Part shown: in pieces, positions 34,014 to 44,487 of the stretch
Layout: each line of letters begins with the position of its first letter
Numbering within the stretch: the first letter of the stretch is position 1
Assembly: GCA_900291925.1 (NCBI GenBank)
Contig: UWYS01000018.1
Span: forward strand, 124,001 to 188,000
Length of the DNA: 64,000 bases
Reading direction: 5' to 3'
DNA from: Thecaphora thlaspeos
Taxonomy: Eukaryota; Basidiomycota; Ustilaginomycetes; Urocystidales; Glomosporiaceae
Notes under the pieces: generated by a model
What the model saw: only the letters and a program-made list of their open reading frames with translations
Told to the model about the DNA's origin: nothing
Database searches by the model: none
Made by a program: the position numbers and the translations under genes

Positions 34014-34722
34014 CACGGGAGGATGTGAAGGTGGACGGAGGAGCCGACAGAGAGACGGGGGATGCGATGTGGTGGTGGTGATGGTGGTGGCCTTGTTGGA
34101 TGTCGATGATAGCGTGCGGGCTGGACGACGCAAGAAGGGATGAGAGATGCGAGTGCAGCGTAGTCATCCAAGTCAGGCGAGGCTTCTCTGGCTGGCATGG
34201 AGGTTGGGTGGAAGGTGTCGTGGCTCCGCCCTGTGCTCCGCAAGAAGAAAGCAGCAGCGGCAGCACCGCATTATGGCCTGGCGCACCCGGAACTCGGGAG
34301 TTGGTGGCCGCACGCTTACCTTTTGACTGCCCACTCGCAGCAGGCCGCCGCCGCTTTTGAAATTTCGACTGGACAAATTTTGCCTTTGCCCTTTGCCCTT
34401 TGCTGCTTGAGAGCGGCTCGCTCAGTCTGCTGGCCGGCCTGCGCTGGTGCTGGCGTGGGCCGGGCGGCGCGCTTCTGCGCGTCAAAGAGCCATGGCCACA
34501 CGCAGGCAGACGGTCTGCTCCCTCGACGCCTCATCCTATCCTCCCATCCCATCCCTTTACTCGCCGAGATCATCACCACCCACTGCAGCCTTCCCACCTC
34601 GTCGGTCTTCTCTCGATTCTACCACGCCTCCCTCCCCGCTCCCTCCCCGCCAGCCATCGAGACGCTCGGCCGTGCGAACGCTCCCGTCTTGGCGCCTCCC
34701 AAACACCACCTTCTCAGCAGCC
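34014..34722. promoter_or_regulatory. Shared divergent promoter region, Yar1-like / NOP53
   Basis: 709 bp between two start codons pointing away from each other. It must hold both promoters. CpG-rich; no TATA box or known motif identified. Confidence 0.5.
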
Positions 34723-36337
34723 ATGGCGCCAATACGGACCACCAAGGCCAAGAAGGCCACCTCGTCCAGGCTCACTACCACCGCCGAGCCCGTCGCCACC
34801 GGAAAGCCCGCGCAGCTGGGTCAGTCTTCGCGCAAGGGCAAGGCGGCATGGCGCAAGAATGTCGACCTCTCTTTGACCGAGGCGCACCTCGAGCAAATGC
34901 GCGACGAGGAAAACATGACCGTCTATTCGTCCGCCGACGCATCCCTCCCATCCACCGGTGGCAAGCCCTTGCATGCCGTTGACGATGATGCTCTCTTCGT
35001 CGAGGACCGCTCAGGTCAGGAGACTACGCTCGCCAGGAGGGCGAGGCAAAGGAAGCCGCTCAAGTCGCTCGAGATCCTCTCGAGCACCACCGGCGCCGCT
35101 CCCGTACAGGCAAAGGCGCGCGCACAGTTTAAGCTGCTCGAGGGCAAGGCAAAGAGCCAGGGCATGTCCAAGAAGATGAAGGACAAGCTTAGGAGGATGG
35201 TGGGCAGGGCCGACCAGATCACTGCCGAGGACAGGCCGGGCGCACGCGAGCAGAGTGAGGCCGTCAAGCTCGCCATGAAGGACATCCACGACGTGTGGGC
35301 CGCCGGAGATCCCAGCGCCATCGCCACGGGCAAGGGCAAGGGCAAGGGCAAGCAGGTCACCGGAGACTGGATCGAACAGAGGACGATCAAGATGCCCAAG
35401 TCTTACCTTCAGGACGAGCTGGGCTCGGTGGCGCGCTCGCTGCCTTCGGTCTCGTTGCCGCACCCAGGCACGTCGTACAACCCAGACCTCGAGTCGCACG
35501 ACCTCCTCATCCAGCAGGCCCACGAGATCGAGCGCAAGCTCGAAGAGGCGGAGCAGGCCGACGACCAGGCTTCAAAGGACTGGGCACGGAGGATGCGCGA
35601 GGCCGCCCACCGTGAGGCCGCCCTCGAGCGTGCCGAAGGAGACAAGCGCTACAAGGGCATGGAGATCGACCTGCCCGGCGACCAAGACGACGATGACGAG
35701 AGCGAGGGCGAGGGCGAGGGCGAGGGGCGGGAGAAGGCAACGGTGGCGCGGCCGCAGCGAAAGACCAAGCAGCAGAGGGCAAAGGCACGGAAGGCTGCGG
35801 AGCAAGTGAGTCTTGGAAAAGAGCGACGATGTGCCCAGCTTCCTCTGACGACAATGCAACCGCCGATGCTGACTGTCTCCTATCTTTATACCTTTTCCGC
35901 TATTGCTTCTCCTTTTCCCTCTCTCGCTTCGCGCTCGACAGGCCGCACTGGCTCAGGCCCGCAAGCAGGCACGGATGGAGAAGGGCCTGATCAGCGAGCT
36001 GCCCAAGCTGCGCAAGCAGCAAGAGGCTGCGGCGCGGGCGCGGAAGGCGGCGGCGGAGGAACGGCGGCTGGCCAAGGAGCAGCGGCTGCGCACCAAGGGC
36101 GTCGAGGGCTACAAGCTGGGCAAGTACAAGGTGCCCAACGAGAAGATCGACGTTCAGGTGGGCGAGGAACTGAGCGAGAACCTGCGCACGCTCAAGCCCG
36201 AGGGAAGCCTGCTGCGCGACCGGTACACGATGATGCAGAAGCGCGCGCTGATTGAGCCGCGCCGCAAGATCCAGCCGACCAAGCCCAAGACGGCCAAGAA
36301 GCTCGTCGAGACGCACGCCTACAAGCGCTTCGTCTAA
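34723..36337 (+). CDS. NOP53: Ribosome biogenesis protein Nop53
   Basis: Nucleolar factor for 60S assembly; yeast Nop53 recruits the exosome helicase Mtr4 for 7S/5.8S rRNA processing. Exons 34723-35805 and 35942-36337, intron 136 bp; 492 residues (yeast 455). ATG 34723 has a strong context (CAGCCATGG). Conserved features: the N-terminal block SSRKGKAAWRKNVDL; basic motifs SKKMKDKLRRMVGR; an acidic stretch (DQDDDDESEGEGEGEG) before the intron; a Lys/Arg/Ala-rich coiled coil (RKQQEAAARARKAAAEERR); and the C-terminal signature ENLRTLKPEGSLLRDRYTMM then QKRALIEPRRK. It is divergent from the Yar1-like gene. Confident assignment. Confidence 0.92.
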
Positions 36338-37802
36338 GCGCACGATGCTTCAGACCGACAGACGATCGCACACCGCGCTACACTCCTGTTCACCTTGAGC
36401 CTCGGATCGCCACCCTCGTCCTCCGCCTTGCTGTTTTATCCCCTTGTACTCGCGCTCCCCTCGACTACCTGCCATCACCTACATACAGCCGACCTGTGTT
36501 GCGCAATCAGCGCCGCTTTAGAAATGCACGGCGGCCATCCCATGCCACCCAGTCTCGTGGCGTCGGGCGTCGCACGTAACGAGGAGGCTTTGATTGTGAC
36601 GGTGTGGCGTGAATGCTGTATAAATATAGGCCGAGGCTGCGGTGCGCGAGGTTCGAGTGGGAAGAGGCAGGATGCCATAAAGACGGGCAGAACGGCGCGG
36701 CCCGATGCCGGGCGACATGAGGGACGGCGGTGCGTGCGAAAGGAAGAGAGGGCCGAAAACGGGATCGGGGCAGGCGCCGCGTCAGTCGTGAGAGAGAGAA
36801 GTGTGTGTGCTCACAGAGGAGGCCAAAAAGTCATGGGACTCGGGAGATGCGGAAACACGTCTTGCTCGCTGGCTGGCCGTCGCTGGCTGGCCGTCGCTGG
36901 CTGGCCTTGGTGCTCGCTGCTCGCTGCTCGCTGCTCTGCCTTTCTGCCCGGTCGCGCTTTGTCGCGCCAGGCGGGGCGGGCAGGTGCTGACTGAGCGTGG
37001 TGGATTCACCAAAAGAGCTGAGCTTGGGTCGAGCCTGGCATCCATGCATCGGCCTCGCTCAGCCCATCCTCCCTACCACCACCTCTCCTTCCACCCTCCA
37101 CCCTCCACCCTCCATTGCCCTTGGACGCGCCGCGCTGCACAGTCACCACGCAGCATCCTCCATCTCAGCTTCTCTCCAAGCACGCCCCAACGGCTGCCGC
37201 CACATCACACCGCAGCGTCGACCGCACACTCAGCGACCCCTCTGCGCTCGACGAGCTCACACTCGTCTGCTCGTTCGCACTTCTCCTTCCATCTCCGCAC
37301 CGAGCTTCTGCGCCTCTGGATCGCTTCCGCTGCACCCCCTTCTCCCTTCCAGAGACCCCGATTGAGCTGTGTTCGGACGGCATCACCATGCCATCTCCGC
37401 GGTCCTGCTGAACCTTGAGCCCCACTGCCTCTGCACTCTTCGCTTCTCTACCCTCGAGACCTCTTCGCGTATCCTGCTCAGCCCAACGTCTACATCCGCC
37501 TGATAACTCCTCCTACCAAGTCATCGCTACTCCAAGTGCGTAAGTGCGTGCTAGCCAATTCTCTTGCCCGCCGTTAGTTGGCCATCCGCTCTGCTTTCGC
37601 TCGTAATCCGCCCGGTCTTCGACACCCTCGAGTCAGTGGCCATCTCTCCAGATTTTCCCCTCCTACGCCGCAGCTATCGTGTCCGTGTCCGAGCAGCTGT
37701 CAAACGGCAAAGGGCTCATCGGAAGAGGGCTTGAGGCAGGACGCTGGTCAACGAGCTAGGGCCGAGCCTTGCAACTGTCGCGGTCACAGAAGCCTGCTGA
37801 CG
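36338..37802. other. Intergenic upstream of Sds3-like gene
   Basis: About 1.46 kb without a supported gene. It contains short tandem repeats: a GGCTGGCCGTCGCT-type unit repeated near 36865-36905, a GCTCGCT heptamer near 36910-36937, and CTCCACC units near 37085-37112. The Sds3-like frame is open back to 37578, but the first good ATG is 37803. A long 5' leader is likely. Confidence 0.45.
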
Positions 37803-40800
37803 ATGCCCAACAAGGCAGCTGCAGCAGAGGCCACCACTGCTATCGACAGCAACGGAACATCCTTCATAAAACCTTCAGCCAACGGCGACACCGCCTCCGC
37901 CGCTACAACGTGCGATCAACAAGCTGCTGATCACCAGCAGACCTCGTCCGCAGCCGCCTCCTCCCTCTCTTCGATCGTATCAACGGGCATCGACGCCGAC
38001 GCCGACGCCGACGGGACTTCGGACGCCGAGACCGAACCTCTGCCCTACGACGACGACGACGACGACGAAGAAGGACACCAAGACGCAGAGGTCGACGACG
38101 ACGCTATGGACACCTCTGCCTTCGATCAACAGGTGGCTTTCACCGGCTTCTCCGCCGCTTCAAAGGGCGAAACGCCGGTCGGCCTCGCCAATCTCGCAGA
38201 CGTCTCGATGGCGTCGGTACCCGCAAGCGAGTCAGAGGCGGCGGACCGGCCGCCATCACAAACCGGCATTGTTGCCGCTTCATCCACTCAGGACCTCAAC
38301 TCGAGCATGAGCTCGCCACAGAAGACCGGCGGCTACACTGGCGACGAGCTGAGCGCCGAGAGCGACCTGACCGATGAGCCCGACGAGGACGACGACCCGA
38401 ACGATGCCAACGACAACGACGACGATGAGGGCGAGGATGATGAGGGCGAGGATGATGAGGACGACGAAGATGACGATGCCTCGTCGCTCTCCGAAGACCT
38501 CGGGTCGGACGACGATACCCAGCAGCCGCGTCCCACCTCGCAGCAAGGCGACGATCATGCAGATGCCGATGCCGATGCCGATGTAGAGGGCGATGAAGAG
38601 GACGATGATGAAGAGGCGGAGCTCCGAGACGAGGACAGCGGCGAGCGGAGGTCCTCGAACCGCTTGGATCGGCGAGGTACGTCAACTCGCTCGTCGCCTC
38701 GCAAAAGCCGGGGCCAACACAGTGACGACGACGAAGAAGAGGATGACGATGATGCGGACGAGGAAGACGACGATGATGACGAGTCCGATTCCGGTCACGG
38801 CCGCGATCGCGATCGCGCGGTGAGACCTGCGTCTGGCGAAGACGAGGCCGCCGAGGCTCTTGCAGCCCTCACGGGAGACGTAGCTGCCACTAGTGCAGCA
38901 ACAGACAAGATAGCCGAAGAGGTGGTCAACTCTGTCGAAGGGCTCGAGGGCCTCGCCGCTCTCGCCTCGGTCGGCGTGGAGCACCGTACTGCCACCCGCG
39001 GCAACGGCGATCAAGTCTTGGGCGACAAGAAGAAGCCGCGCGTCCATCAGCTGCGAGCGTCTGGCGATGACATCGGCACGCCCAGCTCCGACATCACTCC
39101 CGAACCGGAGGACGATGATGGCGAGCTCTCGGACCTTGACGACGAGGACTCCGCTGAGCAGAAGCAGAGGCTAGCGATGATCGCATCGATGAAAAAGCGT
39201 GCGGCCGCTACAGGTGGCGCCGTCAGTCTTTTAGGGCCGGGGCCGATCGACAGTCTACCTGGTTCCGCGGCCACCTCTCGAGCGGGATCTGAGGTCGACG
39301 AGGATGAAGACGACAAGGCGACTAAAGCCAAGGATCTCGAAGCTGACGACAAGGACGAAGGTGCGGGCGAGGGCGAGGCGGCTGCCAACGAAGCTGAGGC
39401 TGCCGGGGCCGAGACGCCCGCAGTCGAAGTCGCCGAGCAGGAAGAAGGTGAGTTGATGACATGTGCAAAAGTTGGAGAGGCTGCCTTGCTGGACCTAGGG
39501 AGCGATGGTGGCTGACAGCCCCACTTTCCTTACCCTGTGCATCACGATCTTCAGACACCACAACCGACGAGGCGGCCGTCCGCCGACAAGAGGCTATGGA
39601 GGCTCTGACCAAGATTGAGATCGGCTTCGCGATGCTGCGGGACCGTCTCTATGTCGAACGCCTCGAGGAGATCTCGAAGGAAGGCGAGATGATCGCAGAT
39701 GGTGAGTCCAGCGAGGGCGGGGGAAGGCTCGCTCATGTCCTCATCGACAGCGCTTGATCATAGGGATTGGACCACGGACTGAGCGATAGTCCTCATCGAC
39801 GTCTTTCACTCGCTTCCCTTCCCTCTTTGCGCTGCGCAGGCACCCACCCAGAGCTGCAGCACCTCACCAATGCCATCGAGCTTCGACGGCAGCGACGGAT
39901 GAAGCTGGTTGAGATGTGTTTCGAGCAGCAAGAGGCTCAGTACGAGAGGGTAGCCAAAGCCGAGGAATCGGCTGCCTGGAGCGTCTGGAGGGTAAGTCGC
40001 AGGCAGACCCTGTCCAGGTGCTAACACGAGGTTGAAGCCTACTTGGTGGGGCTCGAACATTAACAATTGACTCTCCCCTTTCCGCTCTCTATGCTGCTCG
40101 CCTCACAGACGAGTTCGGCCTCGCTGCGCAGGGATACGATGGACGACTATAGCCGCAAAAGGCGGAAACTCGATCGAGAGAAGAGGTCGCTCGATGCCCC
40201 GCGTCCCGGTGAGATTTGATATAGGTCGACCAGCGACGTCCTGACCGCTCAAGCGCGAAATGCATACTGACCATGCCGAACAACGTCGCCACATTGCTTT
40301 GTTGCTGTCCGATGCGGCCACACATATGCAGCACGACGCCATCAGGTCTTTGAGACGGAGCTGGTGCGCAATCCGGATCGTTTGCACGCGCCGATGCTCA
40401 GCACGGCCAACAGCGAACAAGGCGAGCGGACCGGTCCGGCGCGGAAGCGGAAGGCCGCAGCCATGCGTCGCGCGGTCGCCGAGGAGAGCGAGGCGGCCAA
40501 CGAGTACGTTGCCTACCCCGACCTGCGAGGGCTCGGCGAGGCCGACGTGTGGATGGACATCGAGCGTATGGGCATCCGCCCAGCCGAGGCGCAGGCGGCG
40601 ATGTACGACCCCTTCTACGGTGTTCCCGGCGGCGAGATCCACCCTGCCGATTTCCACGCCATGTTTGGACCCCAGGCGGCGGCGGCGGCGGCACAAATGG
40701 GCGTCCCTGTCGGCATCGGTGGCAGCTTCGGGCCGGCGGGGTATGGAGTTACGAGGATGCCGGTGGCCCCGGACACTCCGGGCTCTCAGCACACGCCGAT

Positions 40801-41212
40801 CCGAGCGGGACCTCACTACGCAGGCGCCGCAATTGGCCACCCGATGCACGGCTACGACGCTTACGCGGCCGCCGAGCTGGAGCATGCGCACCTTCAGCAG
40901 CAGCAACAACTCCAGCCCCAACAGCACGCCATACATCGCCTGCCACCGCACCACGAAATGATCGACGCGCACGGCCGAGCGCTTGGCTCTCCATATCCGC
41001 CAGAAATGTACGGCTACCCGCCACATCTCACACAGGCGCAGATGCAAGAGCAGTACCGTCACCACCACCACCACCACCAGCAGATGCAGCAGCATTATCA
41101 GCAGCAGCAGCAACAACAGCAACAACACCACCAACATGGCCAGGGCCGACAGTACAGCGGGATGGGCATGCCCGCCTCTGTCGCTGCGGCATCGCACGGG
41201 CCGAAAGGCTAA
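37803..41212 (+). CDS. Sds3/Dep1-family subunit of an Rpd3L-type histone deacetylase complex
   Basis: Five exons: 37803-39447, 39555-39701, 39840-39991, 40109-40208, 40332-41212; 974 residues, all junctions in phase. The Sds3-like core is at about 560-645, split over exons 2-3: EALTKIEIGFAMLRDRLYVE, RLEEISKEGEMIAD-GTHPEL, then IELRRQRRMKLVEMCFEQQ. Sds3 and Dep1 scaffold the Rpd3L/Sin3 deacetylase in the nucleus. The first ~548 residues (exon 1) are extremely acidic, with many Asp/Glu runs and (DA)n repeats, resembling Dep1. The C-terminal exon has a segment around YVAYPDLRGLGEADVWMDIE, then a His/Gln-rich tail. The protein is about three times the length of yeast Sds3 (327). The family call is good; Sds3 versus Dep1 is uncertain. 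The exon 5 acceptor was chosen on phase among close AGs. Confidence 0.8.
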
Positions 41213-41725
41213 GCACGGCGTCAACGTGCTCGACAAAGAGCCGAGCTCCGCCGCCAGTGTCGGCCCCGACGTGGTTGAGCGCAGCGGCAGCGGTCGCAGT
41301 GGGAGCGGCGGGTGCCAGTGGACAAGAGGGGCGTTGAAGGAGAAGCCATGCACGACCGGATGCCAGCGTGTAGGGATGCCTACAGATCGCCGCGTTTTTA
41401 ATAGACACTCGAGTGGACTTGTTTTGCTGGCCTGATGTGTGAGAAAGAGAGAGGGAAGAGGGAGTGTGTGGGCGTGAATGTGTGATTGTTGCGGGCTGCT
41501 GTGAGAGCGGCTCAAGGGCGCCCGTTGGAGGGGCCAAGGTGGTGTCGGGTAGCGGACGACCTGGCCTCGGTGGAGGGAGTGCTCACATAAGCCGGACTCC
41601 AAGTCGGCAGCTTGGCCGGCCATTTGCAAGTTCTTTCGGCCCCGACCCTCGTCGGGTTTCTTGCACCACCACCACCACTGCCACCACCACCACACCTACC
41701 GCCGGCCTCCCCACAACGCTTCGCC
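41213..41725. other. Intergenic between Sds3-like and NDOR1 genes
   Basis: About 510 bp with both genes on the plus strand; the 3' end of one and the promoter of the next. A CACCAC-rich run lies just before the NDOR1 start. Nothing else seen. Confidence 0.5.
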
Positions 41726-43963
41726 ATGCCGCAGAACCACGACCCACCTACCACCTCTCTGTCCTCCCTGACCCTTTCATCGTCCGACAGCAACACACCA
41801 CCCCTACCATCACTCGAGTCGTCCTCCTCCCCCGACTTCGACTGCCCCCGAAATGTCCTGGTCCTCTACGCCACCGAGACCGGCACTTCCCTTTCCCTCT
41901 CTGAAACCCTCTACAGCCTCTTTCTTCGCAAACGCTTTGACTCGGTCGCCCTCTCATCGCTCGACGAGTTCGACCCGCGTTCCCTCGTCGAAGAGAGCCT
42001 GGTCGTCTTTGTTGTCTCCGTGACCGGTCAGGGCGAGTTTCCTACGGCCGCTAGGTCCTTTTGGCGCTTCCTGCTCCGCAACGACCTGCCCTCGGATGCG
42101 CTTGACCATCTTAGCTTCGCAGCATTTGGATGCGGCGATTCGTCCTACCCTCGCTTCAACTGGCCGGTCAGGATGCTGACGCGCAGGCTCGAAGCATTGG
42201 GGGCCGAACAGCTGGTGCAGCACGGCGAGGGGGACGAGCAGCACTACCTTGGGTGAGCTTTGACAGACGAGACTCTCACAGACAGATGAAGACGATGCTT
42301 TGAGTCCCCATGCTGACGCCCACCTTGCTGCGTCGACACACAGCATCGAGGGAACGTTCCTGCCCTGGCTCGAGACGCTCTGGGCCAAGCTGGACGACGT
42401 CTTGCCTCTTCCGACCGGCGTGAAGGAGATACCGGAGGAAGAGACGCTACCGCCTCGTATCAGCATCAAGCTCCTCCCAGAAGAACCCACAGCAACCTCG
42501 AGTGGAGCTTCCTCATCTCGTTCGTTCGGCCTAGCTGCTACTCCGCCACCGCCAGGCATGGTATGGGCCAGGCTGACCCGCAACGACCGCATCACAGACA
42601 CAACCCACTTCCAGGACGTCCGACGCATCACCTTTGTTTCTTCCGACCCTTCTAAACCGCTCGAATACGACACCGGTGGGGTCCTCCACCTCCGCCCCTC
42701 CAATCCACCTGCCGAGGTCTCTTGCCTTCTCGCCCGACTGGGCTGGAGCGACATCGCCGACACACCGCTGCGTCTCCTTCCCTCTTCCGCCCAGCCTCTC
42801 CCTCCATCTCTTCCACAAGGTCTTGCCACGTTGAGAGAGCTGCTCACCGACCACCTCGACGCATTTTCTGTCCCACGTCGGTCCTTTTTCGACTTCATCC
42901 GACGCTTTTCGCCGGCAGGGAACATGGAACGTGAAAAGCTAGACGACTTCGTCACGCCGGGAGAAGGGTCAGAGGAGATGTACGAGTACGCCCAGAGGGT
43001 GCGTAGGACGATGGCGGAAGTGCTGTACGAATTCAAGAGCGTAGAGGTGGGCCCGGAGTGGGTGATGGAACTATTCCCGCTGATGCGGGAACGGGCGTTT
43101 AGCATCGCCTCGAGTCCGGAGGTGAGTCGTCCTCAGCCAGGCATGGCATGTGCCTTTCTCCTGAACGCGAGATGGAGCGCTGATTCGCTCATCTTCCTCC
43201 AATGTCACTCTCCTCGCAGGTATCGCCAGGGGAGGTCACGCTGTGCGTTGCCATGCTCACCTACAAGACGCGGCTACACGACGCAAGGTGGGGCGTCTGT
43301 TCTCGCTACCTCTCCACGCTCTCCGACGTCCCCACCACCGTCCCCGTCCGAATTACGAGGGGAACCTTTAGCTTGCCACCGTCGCACCAGACCCCTATCC
43401 TACTCGTCGGACCGGGGACTGGCGTCGCGCCGCTACGAAGCTTGCTGCATTCCCGTATCCAGCAGACGTACGATGCCGTCGTCGCGGGAGGAGACGAGGG
43501 AACGACGAACAACGTCGGTCAGGCAGGTGACTGTCTGCTGATCACGGGATGTCGGTATAGAGACAAAGACTGGGCGTTCAAGGAAGAGTGGGAGGCCCTC
43601 TCATCCTCGTCCTCGTCCTCATCATCATCATCATCACAAGACAAACAGCTTCAATCGCTGATCGACAAAGTACACACGTCCAAGCTACCACTTACGATCT
43701 CCCTTGCGGCCTCTCGGGACCAGGCGGACAAGGTGTACGTGCAGGATATGATCCTCGAACATGCCACGCGCATCTGGGACATGATAGGCAGGAGGGGCGG
43801 ATACATCTATCTCTCCGGATCGGCGGGCAAGATGGCTCAAAGCGTAAGGAAGGCCATCGAGAAGGTATGTGTCCAGCACGGTGGTCTGGACGAGGAACAG
43901 GCGCGACGCTTCGTAGAGACGCTAGAGGCGAGACGACGTTGGCAAGAGGAATGTTGGAGTTAG
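41726..43963 (+). CDS. TAH18: NADPH-dependent diflavin oxidoreductase (Tah18/NDOR1)
   Basis: Electron donor of the cytosolic Fe-S assembly pathway: NADPH to FAD to FMN, then to Dre2. Exons 41726-42252, 42344-43121, 43220-43963; introns 91 and 98 bp; 682 residues (yeast 623). The flavodoxin domain starts VLVLYATETGTS (about 43-54), with VVSVTGQGEFPTAARSFWRF and AAFGCGDSSYPRFNW. The FAD-binding linker region has FDFIRRFS and RERAFSIASSPE-VSPGEVTL across the last splice. The NADPH part has ILLVGPGTGVAPLRSLL, a GCRYRDKDW block and YIYLSGSAGKM. A serine run (43605-43637) sits in the NADPH domain between conserved blocks. All domains are intact; the assignment is confident. Confidence 0.93.
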
Positions 43964-44487
43964 CACGAGCGAACAAAGACACTAAGCGGTTCGATGTCGC
44001 TGCAAGACGGTATCGTCACTGTGTGGACGTCAAGATTGGCCTGTTGAAATCGTCGATACCGCCATCGCTCTTCCAAGGCCATCTTGGTATGTTCCGGGCG
44101 ACGTCTCTACGGATCGGCTTCAGACAGAGGCTGGATGGAAATCTCACGGTGGCAGATGGCGTGCAAGAACGAGGTTTCTATCAAAAAACCGCGAACGTGC
44201 GCATGCGCGAGAGTGATAGATCGAGGTGCGAGAGGAAGAGAGTGTGTGGTGCTGTCGCTGTTCCTGCGGGGAATGTAGCGCGGCGATGGCTTGGAAGAGA
44301 CTGAATGAGTATGTGTGTAGCAGGGGAGGGGCGCAGATGCGGTGTCCCTGACGATGCGATGCTGGAAGTGTGAGAGACAGTGAGAGAGGCGTCGGATGGA
44401 AGTGCTGGAACGGAATGCGGAAGATATCAAGTCCTCCAGAAACAGGAACAGGGAACAGGGGGAGAGCGAGGCGGGGATGAAAACCAA
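43964..44487. other. Convergent 3' region, no gene seen
   Basis: About 520 bp between the stop codons of NDOR1 (+) and the acyltransferase (-). It presumably holds both 3' UTRs. Confidence 0.5.

Noticed and set aside
34447..34722. N-terminal extension of NOP53
   Set aside because: The frame is open upstream, but the extra sequence is low-complexity and ATG 34723 has the best context and begins the conserved protein.
36640..36665. GGTTCGAGT resembling a tRNA T-loop
   Set aside because: No matching acceptor stem, D-arm or anticodon arm nearby. Other GGTTCGA-like hits in the window failed the same way.
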